The notes beneath the pieces were generated by a model, which saw only the letters and a program-made list of their open reading frames with translations, did no database searches and was not told the origin of the DNA. The position numbers were made by a program, and so were the translations under genes. A stretch of DNA of 64,000 nucleotides. It comes from Jaltomata sinuosa. Taxonomy: Eukaryota > Streptophyta > Magnoliopsida > Solanales > Solanaceae. Below are positions 47,101 to 54,472 of this stretch, in pieces (the stretch's first letter is position 1; each line of letters opens with the position of its first letter). The stretch is from contig QJPP01001613.1 in the NCBI GenBank assembly GCA_003996215.1, positions 1 through 64,000 of the forward strand, given 5' to 3'.

Positions 47101-48397
47101 AGGTTCAATTCCCAGCACAGACTAAATACTAGGGGATTCTTCCCATATGTTCTAGCCTTGGTGGACAGAGTTACCTATACCTGTTGTTGGTGGGAGGTGG
47201 CAAGTATCTCGTGGAAGTAGTCGAGGTGCTTGCAAGCTGGCCTGGACACCACGGTTATCAGAAAAAAATAAATATTCCTAAATAGATTAATTTCTTTTGA
47301 TTTTTATACATTTTTTCATATTTTAAAATTTTATTTATTATTTTTAAACCTACTAAAATAAAAATTTGTGGTGCCTATGCCTGTGTATTCTGGCTCACGC
47401 TGCTCATGATAGGTAAAACTCTTACCCATTTAAAACATGATTCATAAACACCAAGCCATGCTGCTTCTTAATATGGACAAAGAGAATAGATAGCTAAAAG
47501 GATGCATGCAATTCTTTACTATTTGCAAAAGCATAAAATTCTGTTTTTACTTTTGCATACTTCCCTCTTCCTAAGTTGCATAGAAAATTAATCAGAAACA
47601 TTTTGGTTCTAAGTTGCCATGGATGGGGTCTTCTGGCTGTGAGCATCTGTGATAAGTTTAGGACTGTACATAGGATCCTATACTCTGGTGCTAAAAAGGG
47701 GATCTTTGACTCCTTGTATTTTGACGTCTTGGTTAATAGACCTCTCTTCTACGTTTGGAGTTAATCATCTGGTGAAATGTAACAGTTACAATCAGATCTC
47801 TTCTTATCTTGGAATTAGAACCAATAGTTAGGAATTCGATGCTTTCTAGCCCATAGTTATTATCTTTTGGAGGGTTTTTTGAGTGGGGGAAGCAAATAAT
47901 ATTACCCTTTTAGTTCCTGCATGTTCTCTTCTTTTCAACTTTGATAATTTGCCACCTCATAATTACTTATGATTCCCTTTTTTGTTAAAGCTATTGGAAA
48001 GAAAGGAGAAAGGTAGACACATAATTTTGTTTCAGAACATACTATTTTTTCAATTTCAGTCCCATCTTTTCTCGTTACCTGCTGCATTGTGGCAAAAGTT
48101 GGGAAGACTTGGTCTTCTGTTCTCCAAATTAGTCTTGAAATATCAGAGCCAATTTTTTTGTTGTTCTTGCTTGTTCTTTTTTTTTTCTAATCATTTTTTG
48201 TGGATAGTTATGACTAGGGATCTACTTATAATGCTTGATTAACTTACCCAACCACTGGTCTGTGATGCTTGAATAGATTCTAACATATCTGTGGTGAACC
48301 TCTGAAACATTCCTATTATCTTAGAATTTCACTTTTAAGTTTTGTTTTGCAGAAAAAATGGTTTTGCTGCATGCAAAGTCCCCATGCAGAATCTTGA
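32137..48397 (+). CDS. RIN4-like / NOI-domain small protein (three coding exons)
   Basis: Coding exons are 32137-32142, 33598-33783 and 48353-48397, all junctions in phase 0 with GT-AG introns of 1455 and 14569 bp. The product is 78 residues, or 77 with the alternative acceptor at 33601. That is the usual size of plant NOI proteins, the small relatives of the immune regulator RIN4. The N-terminus carries PLPKFGEW (residues 8-15), the P-x-FGxW core that in RIN4 is the AvrRpt2 cleavage motif, followed by '[20 protein letters not shown]'. The C-terminus [14 protein letters not shown] has a CC pair, in this family a likely acylation site for membrane anchoring. The role in immune or membrane signalling is inferred from the family. 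No break was seen; the oddity is the 14.6-kb transposon-filled last intron. Confidence 0.9.
32143..33597 (+). other. Intron 1 of the NOI gene
   Basis: The intron is 1455 bp, A/T-rich, with donor GTATGTGT and acceptor '..ttatcatcAG'. No transposon or ORF of note was recognised. Some sequence near 33180-33480 gives a chance 76-residue minus-strand frame. Confidence 0.75.
33598..33783 (+). CDS. NOI gene coding exon 2 (NOI domain)
   Basis: The exon runs from CAG GAG AAG GGT to CAA GCT, then donor GTAAGTTG. It encodes nearly the whole NOI domain plus a Lys/Pro-rich linker. The acceptor is a tandem 'cagcag' (NAGNAG), so the exon may also begin at 33601, which drops one Gln. Confidence 0.9.
33784..34454 (+). 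other. Start of intron 2, no element recognised
   Basis: This A/T-rich intron sequence follows the donor. The frame 33906-34154 has no family resemblance. Confidence 0.5.
34455..34985 (-). pseudogene. 5'-truncated L1 LINE fragment (zf-RVT end)
   Basis: The minus-strand frame 34970-34572 reads '[24 protein letters not shown]', the cysteine/histidine pattern of the zf-RVT domain, followed by '[22 protein letters not shown]', the L1 ORF2 C-terminus. Homology ends abruptly near 34985 (5' truncation), and the left edge has a short T run (34467-34473) consistent with the A tail. It belongs to another L1 subfamily than the 7737-30736 element. Confidence 0.7.
35350..36330 (-). pseudogene. Endogenous pararetrovirus remnant, RNase H region
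   Basis: Minus-strand short frames contain an RNase H-like block: an 'ETNASDR' start near 35910, 'KELLAV' near 35790, and an 'NFHADFL' end near 35575. Motif order suits a Caulimoviridae-type polymerase. Many in-frame stops and indels make it non-functional. The stretch 35960-36120 looks like a small foreign insertion, and 36130-36330 returns to A/T-rich sequence of the same character. A Ty3/gypsy origin is less likely but not excluded. No viral gene here is intact. Confidence 0.45.
36363..37079 (+). mobile_element. 5'-truncated RTE-type LINE fragment
   Basis: The first part reads '[20 protein letters not shown]' (36390-36450), the C-terminal block of the plant RTE ORF seen complete at 44125-44365. 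The shared 3' UTR ('..gtttgcgtacccctcccagaccccactt') follows and it ends in a (TTG)n tail at about 37066-37079. It interrupts the pararetrovirus remnant and is itself interrupted by a 121-bp MITE. Confidence 0.75.
36708..36828. mobile_element. 121-bp hairpin MITE with 8-bp TSD
   Basis: The termini are CTAAGTTGCTCGGACTCTT and, on the opposite strand, CTATGTTGCTCGGACTCTT. The whole unit is close to one long hairpin, with 'cggatcctcc' facing 'ggatccg' inside. The direct repeat TTTCTTAC flanks it at 36700-36707 and 36829-36836. An 8-bp TSD suits the hAT superfamily. It sits in the 3' UTR of the RTE fragment. Confidence 0.8.
37080..37960 (-). pseudogene. Endogenous pararetrovirus remnant, reverse-transcriptase region
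   Basis: The minus-strand frame 37412-37224 contains a 'YKPL' box, a 'YPLPRKE' box and a 'SKF' box, and a 'YYEWNV' box lies just beyond at about 37190-37170. This is the motif order of a Caulimoviridae reverse transcriptase. Before the RTE fragment inserted, it was probably continuous with 35350-36330. The segment 37745-37905 has a plus-strand frame of unclear origin, so the remnant may be rearranged. Stops and indels are frequent and no functional viral gene is present. Confidence 0.45.
38029..39397. mobile_element. Long-TIR DNA element of about 1.37 kb
   Basis: The ends are inverted copies of about 110 bp. The left arm (38029-38140) has 'cttgtccc..', 'ccaatagaa', 'aactttgtgggggtcct' and 'ttcaagtg'. 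The right arm (39290-39397) is the reverse complement, with the same blocks in the same order. No clear TSD was found, so the superfamily is unassigned (MULE-like is possible). The G15 run at 39325-39339 lies in the right arm. The centre has no convincing gene; the frame 38977-39261 is low-complexity Pro/Phe. Confidence 0.6.
38414..38630. mobile_element. Tourist-like MITE nested in the long-TIR element
   Basis: The ends GAGGGTGTTTGGATTG and, on the other strand, AAGGGTTTTTGGATAG match at 12 of 16 positions. They are flanked by TTA at 38411-38413 and 38631-38633, the 3-bp TSD of PIF/Harbinger elements. The interior holds matching 'gcttataagccaaaagctaaaagcc' and 'ggcttttagctta' stretches that can pair. 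Confidence 0.6.
39400..39954. other. Microsatellite and unassigned intron sequence
   Basis: At 39422-39492 there is a degenerate TA/TG/CA repeat ('catatgtatgtatatgtatg' and similar). The remainder to 39954 has no recognisable gene or element. Confidence 0.5.
39955..40535 (+). pseudogene. L1 LINE ORF2 fragment (zf-RVT region), plus strand
   Basis: The frame 40037-40417 reads '[14 protein letters not shown]', '[20 protein letters not shown]' and 'TQERLKEG', the zf-RVT segment of plant L1 ORF2. The downstream '..[21 protein letters not shown]' equivalent runs on to about 40490 in another frame. Frameshifts lie near 40210-40260. It ends where the GC-rich 5' part of the RTE element starts (about 40541). 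Confidence 0.65.
40541..41422 (+). mobile_element. Probable 5' region of the RTE LINE (GC-rich)
   Basis: There is an abrupt change to C/G-rich sequence with repeated 'ccggcg' motifs (40555-40990), then a T-rich stretch up to the ORF. Overlapping short frames (40479-40832, 40753-41046, 40881-41171) have biased composition and no domain. Position immediately upstream of the RTE ORF suggests its 5' UTR or promoter. A separate captured gene fragment cannot be ruled out. Confidence 0.4.
41423..43027 (+). pseudogene. RTE LINE ORF, part 1: endonuclease and start of RT
   Basis: This 534-residue frame begins within the element; the homologous part starts near '[15 protein letters not shown]'. Endonuclease motifs in order are SWNIGSL, 'CVQETRW', 'NIISAYAPQ', 'GGDFSGYIG' (the catalytic GDFN box reads GDFS), 'TQIDYLLF' and '[11 protein letters not shown]'. 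This domain is often annotated in plants as 'craniofacial development protein 2-like'. A basic linker leads to '[22 protein letters not shown]', the RT entry. An indel near 43005-43025 ends the frame; the protein continues in the frame of 42987-43928. Confidence 0.9.
42987..43928 (+). pseudogene. RTE LINE ORF, part 2: reverse transcriptase core
   Basis: RT motifs are '[21 protein letters not shown]', '[15 protein letters not shown]', '[15 protein letters not shown]', '[21 protein letters not shown]', [10 protein letters not shown] (FADD at 43620-43631) and '[17 protein letters not shown]'. The catalytic FADD is intact. The frame is entered by the indel near 43005-43025 and left by a 2-base deletion near 43928 ('gcctctgtgtgac'). 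The part before about 43020 is out of frame and not genuine. Confidence 0.9.
43929..44684 (+). pseudogene. RTE LINE ORF, part 3, 3' UTR and (TTG)n tail
   Basis: After the deletion the sequence reads on to 44000, then a short deletion at about 44040-44045 shifts it again into the frame of 43994-44365: '[24 protein letters not shown]', '[18 protein letters not shown]', '[17 protein letters not shown]'. It stops at 44363-44365. The 3' UTR has the family block 'ggtctgcgtacaatctaccctccccagaccccactt' and the element ends in (TTG)n at about 44661-44678, a simple-repeat tail rather than poly(A), as RTE elements have. No TSD was identified. Confidence 0.85.
44690..45050. other. Intron spacer between two RTE copies
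   Basis: This A/T-rich sequence has no gene or element recognised. Confidence 0.4.
45055..47029 (+). mobile_element. Second 5'-truncated RTE LINE, split by an hAT-like element
   Basis: It starts at the 'ttcaagtatcttgggtct' RT block (equivalent to 43822) and continues through '[24 protein letters not shown]' and '[14 protein letters not shown]' (45246-45587). It is interrupted at 45589-46634, then resumes with 'gttgcagcttaccgaagacatgac' and the 3' UTR, ending in (TTG)n at about 47011-47025. A TAG at about 45179 and frameshifts make it dead. The ORFs 45246-45587 and 46827-47030 belong to it. Confidence 0.8.
45589..46634. mobile_element. hAT-like non-autonomous element, 1046 bp
   Basis: The ends CAGGGGCGGGTCTA and, on the other strand, CAGAGGCGGATCCA match at 11 of 14. 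Flanking 8-mers GCCGTAGT (45581-45588) and GGCGCAGT (46635-46642) agree at 6 of 8, an old 8-bp TSD; removal rejoins the RTE sequence. Inside is a tRNA-like promoter pair, 'gtgccactgg' at 45719-45728 and the B-box-like 'ggttcgaagctc' at 45761-45772. A threefold T-rich repeat 'gctttaattaattcttgatt..ctaactttttattaatccaaattgttt' occupies 45895-46070. No transposase is present. Confidence 0.75.
47043..47269 (+). mobile_element. tRNA-derived SINE with perfect 13-bp TSD
   Basis: The head carries pol III boxes: A box 'gtggcctagtggttaatg' and B box 'ggttcaattcc'. A tRNA-unrelated body ('gtggacagagttacct..', 'gggaggtggcaagtat', 'gtcgaggtgcttgcaagctgg') and a short A-rich 3' end follow. The direct repeat AAATATTCCTAAA flanks it at 47030-47042 and 47270-47282. 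Sequence and layout resemble Solanaceae SolS-type SINEs. It inserted immediately after the (TTG)n tail of the RTE copy. Confidence 0.88.
47283..48352 (+). other. End of intron 2 of the NOI gene
   Basis: This A/T-rich intron sequence ends in a polypyrimidine-rich acceptor ('ttttaagttttgttttgcAG', AG at 48351-48352). No element was recognised with confidence. The frames 47576-47764 and 47982-48242 are chance. Confidence 0.55.
48353..48397 (+). CDS. NOI gene coding exon 3 (KKWFCC terminus)
   Basis: AAA AAA TGG TTT TGC TGC through GAA TCT TGA gives 14 residues and a stop (48395-48397). It is in phase with exon 2. The Lys-rich stretch followed by Trp-Phe-Cys-Cys is the expected NOI/RIN4 C-terminal membrane-anchor signature, which is why this distant exon can be assigned. 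Confidence 0.9.
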   Translation, partial: KKWFCCMQSPHAES

Positions 48398-49159
48398 CGA
48401 GGTTATCTGCCCAAGTTGAATGTAGGATGCATATTCATAACGAACTCCAGAACTCCTGTTGGATTGGCGCGCTGGAGATAGAGGGACCGCTTTAAGTCCT
48501 TTTTGTCCTGTAAACTTGTGTTAGTGGGAAGAATATCAAAAACGACATGCTTGATGTACCTATGTGATGTATTTTGTATTTTACATTTAGCCGACAATTT
48601 TTTTGGTTGCTTTCATATACGTGTGGTTTGTAGAGCACATCATCAACTATAAATTTTCTAATAATTTTATCAGTCATTTCTTGTTTGCAAAGGTTTTCTG
48701 GTCCCAGGCTACAATTTCTTGCAGCCATCTGGACTCTGGAGTTGTTTGTGTTAAATTGGTGTATCTGGCAGCTATTTACTTGTTAACATATGTTGAACTA
48801 CCAAATAACAGGGTTTTATTAAACTTTTAACAACCTAAGGATCTGTAGTTTTGGAGTAAGATTGGAAACCGTCATTTCCAACTTGCCATATAAGATTTCT
48901 GCAGCCAAAGATTTCTTTAGAGAACATATCGGATAGACAGATGCAGAGAAATTAATCAAGTGTTCAAGCCCCAAAGCTTTGGTACAGTAGTAAAGAACGT
49001 AGCATATAATGTGTGAGTTACGCGCACAAGAGAAGGGTACGGGGCAAGACTGTCATGCATCAAATTTTGAACATGCACCAACAACTCTCGGAAATTTCTC
49101 AATCAAGTGGTTGTCAACGAGGAAAACAAAGTGTAGCTTAATGCATAACTACTACTAGT
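48398..49159 (+). other. 3' UTR of the NOI gene and intergenic sequence
   Basis: The sequence after the stop is mixed in composition, with several TTTGTA/TTTTACA-type A/T-rich possible poly(A) signal areas near 48575-48600. The exact 3' end cannot be fixed. No other gene is seen before the SINE at 49160. Confidence 0.4.
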
Positions 49160-49375
49160 ACCCAAGGGTGTGACCTATTGGTCAATGAAGCGAGTTGAGA
49201 ACCGTGAAGTTCAAGGCTCAAATCCTAGCGGAGGCAAAACATACTAGATGATTTTGTCTCATCTATCTAAGCGCTAGTGGATAGATTTACCTGAACCTGT
49301 TTTGGTGGGAGGTAACAAGTATCCAGTGGAATTAGTCAAAATGTGTGCAAGCTGATCCGAGCATCGATTATATAA
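49160..49375 (+). mobile_element. Second, more diverged SINE of the same family
   Basis: It shares the order of landmarks with 47043-47269: 'acccaagggtgtg.cctattggtcaatga', a B-box-like 'ggctcaaatcc', 'gtggatagatttacctg', 'ggtgggaggtaacaagtatcc', 'gtgcaagctg' and an A-rich end (49371 on). No clear TSD remains. It lies between the convergent NOI and p24 genes. Confidence 0.7.
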
Positions 49376-49803
49376 AAAAAGAAAAATAATAACAAGGTGA
49401 ACAAGATATATTGAGCATATGGAGAAGCCTTGAACATTCACGAATCTACAATCTAAACAACAGCAGGAGTCGAGACATACCATTCACGAAACAACCAAAC
49501 TGAAGGTTACAATGGGAGATTATCAGTGTCAAATATGATTTCTGATTACAAAATTTGAGGTATCAAATTCAACAATGGACCGGACAACAAAAGAAATTGC
49601 ATGCAAGCAGATAATCTTAAAACATAGATTAGGAAAATCTCACTAATTCCTGAAATAATGTATCGAAATAACTTAATCTCCGAAAAGGACATTAGTCATT
49701 CTAGTTTCTATGGCACCTGCCTTCAGAAAAAAAGGCACAAAAAGTGAATACATCTGAGTTTACAGGGTTTGGCAGAAGAATGTTATCCTCCCTGTGCCGA
49801 AAA

Positions 49804-49937
49804 CTAAACTCTGGACTGCCCCAGCTTTCGTTCAAACAAATGCTTGAGGAGGAATACTTGCAGAAAACTAACACAAATAAGAGCTGAAGACTCGAACAGA
49901 GCTTTGTAGATTGCTCTCTTGCTCATTCCTTCATTCA
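49804..49937 (-). CDS. p24 coding exon 4 and stop
   Basis: It starts TGAATGAAGGAATG after acceptor 'aatgcAG' and encodes 'NEGMSKRAIYKALFE', the membrane span and the tail. The stop TAG is at 49806-49804. Sequence 49376-49803 is probably the 3' UTR and downstream flank on this strand. Confidence 0.92.
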
Positions 49938-52582
49938 CTGCATTAGTAGGAATTACATCAGCATATTAACAATATAATAAGCATTGAATTATGCACAACT
50001 TCATGATTCTAGGCTTTCTAGCAAAATTGGGGAGACAAATTTCACATAATGAAGTATAAGTTGGAGATGCAAAAAGTAAAAAATATATGACTCCCTCCTT
50101 TTCAATTTATTTGTCTGGTTTTGATTTGACACCGAGTTTAAGAAAGTAAAGAAGACTTGAATCTTGTGGTCTTAAAGTAAAGATAGGTAGAATGTACCAA
50201 TTTTCTTTTTAATCTTGTGGTCTTAAACATGTTAGGTGGAAAGTTGAAACTAAAGAGTTGCTAAAAAAGGAAAGAGGCATTCTTTTTGAAATGGACTAAA
50301 AAGGAAAGTAAGACAAACAGATTGAAACAGAGGGGTACACAGGATGAAATCATATTCTCTTATTGTTTTCATTGAGTCATCCCAATGAGACCTACATACG
50401 GGAAGGAATGATGTTCTCTTGCTGTGCCTCATTGACAACCTACTGAAAAGCTAACTGGTACTGTCACTGTAAAGGTGAAGTTTTCAAACCACTAATCCCA
50501 GATATATAATGTAAATCCCAAGAAAACAACTATAAAAGTGAATTGCGTCAATTCGCTAAACTCACAAGATCAATTACATCAACTTGAAGTTCATACTATT
50601 GGTGGATGCCGAAGTTGATGAGAAGAAGTGAACAACAGTATGGCTCAGCTGATTAACATTTACCGCGAATTAACTTTAGGTGGGTCACAAGCATGAATCA
50701 TGGATTCCACGGTCAAGCATTTAAATTTGATATACTAAACTCTGAAGACTAGATAGATATCACAAAAGAAGAAAATCGAAAAAGGAAAATTATCTTATTC
50801 TACATGCAAGCTAAAGGGAAACAAATTTTGATTTTTTATCACAAGTGAGCTTTGATGCAGTTGAAGCCGCTTCATTTAAGAAATCACCAGCGAAACAAGT
50901 ACACATTATTAATACCTATTGCTTGACGGTCTGTCTGGGCCTCTAGCCAGTGCTGCTCAAACTGAATGTTATACAAAGCTTCCTCTAGCTTTCCGATGTG
51001 CTCAAACAAAGGCTTGAAATGCTCTGCGAGTCACAGACTAATCAAGTTAACTCTCTAATAAAAGGCCGAGATCTAAGATAAACCAAAAGTAGCATGCGCA
51101 CCATCTTTTGCATGCTCATCGTGGTACACAAAATGAGCAGAATGGAGATCAAAGTCAATGGTTTCATGATATGGCGACTTGTTAGTGAAACAGAAACGAT
51201 AAATTCCTTCATGATGAGATGTAAACTCGGACTTCTCGCTTATTTTGTCACGAAGATCATGAATCTGTTCTCCGGAAGGCCCCTTCACCTAAAATCTCAC
51301 CATCTCAGAAACATCAATACAATAATCTAGTATAAATGACTGACTAAATGATGGATAAAAGCTGAAACTTCTCAGGCAGAAATGTACAACTTGACTATGT
51401 AAGGTTTCCTCCTCAAGAAAGTATGAAGAACCCTTTCGGAACTAACGACTCTTAAGAAAAAACTGAGTCAAGTATTCTTAGTATCGATATGAATCCATCA
51501 ATTTACAGCTCTGACATTCAAAATTTCTTGAATATACAACAAAGACTCTGATTCTCATGTATAGGATTCAAACACTCCCCCCCCCCCCCCTCAAACCCCA
51601 GGGTATCTGCATTTCTTCCTGCTGGTCTTCATCAGAAGCCAATCAAAAGGGAGGGTGCCTATCTGTGTATGAAGAGCATGGAGTTTTACAAAATATACAA
51701 AAGACAGTTGATTAACGGATAGTTTTTTATTTTATTTTATTTTTATTAGTGTTGATTATCAGATAGTTTTCTAAATATGTTTTTAAATTTTATTTATGTC
51801 GATGTGTGCTAGCTTTCTGGAATTGAAATAAACAAACCACTTTGCTAATTTCTGTACATTCTCTCGTGAAATCAAAATCAACAAAGAATTGCAAAATAAC
51901 AATGCCAGGGTTACAAGTCCACTTCCATTATCAACAAGTTCAAATCACAGCGACCACATAGATGATTAATTTAAATATTGCAGAGCCTTAGTACAAGTAA
52001 CTACCTGATCAATATACAGGGATATCAATAATAGAAGTTGTAACATTGTAAGATGATCATCTTAATTAAAATACCAGATTAAGGAATTTACACATTTTTT
52101 TGAATAACGCAAACTGAGAAGGGGAATATTAGTAATTCAGTTGGTTAACTACCTCAACTTTCACTTTCATGATGCCGGTTCGATTCACCATCGTGTAATC
52201 CCCTCCCCACATTTCCCCTTCACCTACTCCAATTTTAACAAAATAAAATGTAACCGAATTATTCAAATGCCACTATATCCTTCAATTCCTTTGTCTACTA
52301 GTTTGTTGCCTCAAATTGGATCCATAAACTTTATTGGGTGAAAAAGAAACATTAAGGTTTAGAAATTCGTACCACAAGATCAACACCATCTTCACTGTAA
52401 TGCCAATCGCCTTCAGACTTGATAACAACAAATGAATAATGAACTGTTTCCCCCATTTCAACCTTGTGAGAAAAACATTCTTCTTTTTCAATTACAAATC
52501 TAATCCCAAATGCCCCTTCCATGCTCAATCCAACCACCAATAATGTAACAGCGATCCAAACTTCAGATATCCGATTTCTCAT
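49804..52582 (-). CDS. p24-beta-type transmembrane emp24 domain protein
   Basis: Coding exons on the minus strand: 52582-52373, 51288-51102, 51023-50916, 49937-49804. All introns are GT-AG and the phases (0, 1, 1) join correctly to 212 residues plus TAG. p24 proteins cycle between ER and Golgi and act as cargo receptors and coat recruiters in COPI/COPII vesicles. Visible are a signal peptide (1-26), a GOLD domain starting 'IRFVIEKEECFSH' with the conserved Cys pair C36 and C103, 'YRFCFTNKSPYHETIDFD', an amphipathic coiled region 'LEEALYNIQFEQHWLEAQTDRQAI' (145-168), one membrane span (about 181-200) and a short cytosolic tail ending FERKLGQSRV. This resembles the plant p24-beta subfamily throughout. 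No break was found. An extra upstream ATG exon is possible at 52656-52658. Confidence 0.93.
50916..51023 (-). CDS. p24 coding exon 3
   Basis: It starts AGCATTTCAAG after acceptor 'actcgcAG' and ends 'CAAGCAATAG' before donor GTATTA. It encodes the coiled-coil segment. The flanking intron 51024-51101 is only 78 bp. Confidence 0.9.
51102..51288 (-). CDS. p24 coding exon 2
   Basis: It starts GTGAAGGGGCCT after acceptor 'gattttAG' and ends '..AAAGATG' before donor GTGCGC. It encodes 'VKGPSGEQIHDLRDKISEK' to 'HDEHAKD', including the second conserved Cys. Confidence 0.92.
51289..52372 (-). other. p24 intron between exons 1 and 2
   Basis: The intron is 1084 bp. It holds a C14 run on the plus strand (51577-51590) and a tRNA-like SINE candidate near 52110-52330. 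No further gene was recognised. The intron 49938-50915 (978 bp) contains an inverted 'cttgtggtcttaaa' duplication near 50153-50226 but nothing assignable. Confidence 0.7.
52110..52330 (+). mobile_element. Putative tRNA-derived SINE in p24 intron
   Basis: An A-box-like 'cagttggttaactacc' (52138-52153) and a B-box-like 'ggttcgattca' (52178-52188), with about 25-30 bases between the boxes, resemble a tRNA head. A body with an A-rich stretch ('aaaataaaatg', 52240-52250) follows. No TSD was established. It is a different family from the SINEs at 47043 and 49160. Confidence 0.4.
52373..52582 (-). CDS. p24 coding exon 1
   Basis: It encodes the signal peptide and first third of the GOLD domain, ending DGVDLV, with donor GTACGA at 52372. 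It is preceded by an acceptor-like 'gatcgcAG' directly before the ATG. Confidence 0.9.
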
Positions 52583-52658
52583 CTGCGATCAAATTCAAAG
52601 TTAGATTTTCCAAATCCAACAAAAAATTAACAGAAAGAAAAAAAACTAGGCTTACCAT
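52583..52658 (-). promoter_or_regulatory. Possible 5' intron and upstream ATG of the p24 gene
   Basis: On the minus strand, CAAAATG (ATG at 52658-52656) is followed immediately by the donor GTAAGCC, and the acceptor 'gatcgcAG' (AG at 52584-52583) directly precedes the ATG at 52582. Splicing this 73-bp intron would give ATG-ATG, one extra Met, in frame. If unspliced, the upstream ATG would start a different frame. Confidence 0.5.
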
Positions 52659-52699
52659 TTTGTTGAAAGAAAAAAGAAGTGGAATTTTGAATCACAAGA

Positions 52700-53572
52700 G
52701 TTTGACCAAGTTAAGGTACAGCAGAGCACATCAAGTAAAAGTACAAGAGACGTGCGCCTCTTGGAAGATTGGAATAAAGTACACAAATCTACTTATCTCT
52801 GAGGGATCGTTTTATGTTTTGCCCGACACAACAACAACCCCTTCTCCACTTGGAAGTTGCAAACCTTAAACAACCATCTTATGTAGAATAAGTTTAGTTT
52901 CTTCTTTTAAATTAAGGCAAAATTTTATCAGATTTTATTTTTGTAACAAAAAAAAGAGGGTTTTTTTAAACTAGTATTTTATTTTGCATTACATTTTTAT
53001 GAAGAAATAAATTATGTGACACAATAAACTAATGCCTTATTTGAAATAACGGTGGTTTAAAAATATTAAATAATATAGCGATAATTTGAGATTTTAAAAG
53101 CAAATACGTGCGGATACACTTATTATCCATGTGAATATAGTTAGGTAGAGATATTATATACACGCGAATACACTTATTAAGTGAGCATATACAATGTATA
53201 TCACTATTGTTATGCACGCGAATGTAATATATTCTGTTACAGAGATGTTGTATATAGACGAACACACTTATTATGCGCACGGATACAATGTATTTTGCTT
53301 GTGCGTGAATAAAAACTGTTACTATATTTCATGAATACAAAAACTATAGCTATATTTTGTAATTAGAAACACAACTATAGCTATATACAAAAATTTCTCT
53401 TTTTACATAATGGGTTGGGGTTGCCCAACTCAATTAAGCTCTAGCAGAATGGAGAATTTCACCACTTTTCGATCGATATTGAGTGTCTAGAATTAAAAAA
53501 TGGGCAAGTTACACATTGACCGACTGGTCAAAAATAATTACATTCGCTAGTCAATACACACTATTATATATT
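52700..53572. other. Upstream flank of p24 gene, A/T-rich repeats
   Basis: The p24 promoter should lie in 52690-52900 but no decisive TATA box stands out. From 53000 to 53400 there are repeated units of the type 'cgcgaatacacttatta..g..atacaatgtat', likely a transposon remnant of unknown class. No gene is seen. Confidence 0.4.
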
Positions 53573-53820
53573 TGTATGGGGTAAAAGCGATCAAGTATAC
53601 CTGACACTCGAGGGAGAGAACGAAGAAGGCCTCGGAAAGTCGGTTCCCTGATAAGGAAAATGAAAACATACTAAAGACGAAAGGGGGTTCGTACGCCGGT
53701 GATATTGACAAAGAGACAAATGAGGGGACAAATGTAAGAAGACTCAGGTACGCGAACGAGCCTGTACGGACCTGATTATTGCAAGGATATTACCTGGCAT
53801 TGTTAACGACACCGCCGACC

Positions 53821-54335
53821 CAGGGGCGGAGCTACACCCACCCAAGAGTGGTCAGATGAACATCCTTCGTCGAAATTTTTTCCCGAGTATATAGGTTAAA
53901 TATAGATATTTTAGAATATATAGAGACTGTTGAGCACCCTTGACACAAAAGAGAGATATAGCCCAGTGGCTAAGGGCGTGCAAACTTTCCTTTAAGACCC
54001 AGTTTCGAGCCTGGTCTCTTACACTTTACTTGTTTTTTACACTAATGGAAGTTCTCTTTTGTTGTTTACAAAAAAAAGAGGATTTTTTTTCTTTTGTTGT
54101 TTAAAGAAAACGAAAAGTTCTGCTCATTTGTTGTTAAAAAACAAAAAAAAATCTCTTTGTTTGTTTTAAAAAAAAAAGTTCTAATCTTTTTACTAATCAA
54201 AAAAAAAAATCTGGTGTTTGACTCTGTGCTTTTAAGTTAAAAAAATAATTACTAATTTATTTCTTCTTTTTTTTCCACCCAACTCCTGTCCTAAAAATAT
54301 GAACACCCTTGAAGAAAATTCTGGCTTCGCCACTG
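53821..54335. mobile_element. hAT-like MITE with perfect 8-bp TSD
   Basis: It is 515 bp. The ends CAGGGGCGGAGC and, on the other strand, CAGTGGCGAAGC match at 10 of 12. The direct repeat CGCCGACC is perfect at 53813-53820 and 54336-54343. The interior has a tRNA-like box pair, 'tagcccagtggctaaggg' (53959-53976) and 'agtttcgagcc' (54001-54011), followed by runs of A and T. No transposase. Confidence 0.85.
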
Positions 54336-54472
54336 CGCCGACCCTCTATGATTGGTCTCATCAACTTAGCGCTAAATTGGAGGATTTCTATTGGCTAGTG
54401 TCTTACTATTGTAATCTATAAACAAATTACTAAACACATTTGTAACACATTCTGAATCCCATCAATATAACA

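Noticed and set aside
47050..47120. tRNA gene
   Set aside because: A and B boxes are present, but there is no tRNA cloverleaf or acceptor stem. The body, A-rich end and 13-bp TSD identify a SINE.
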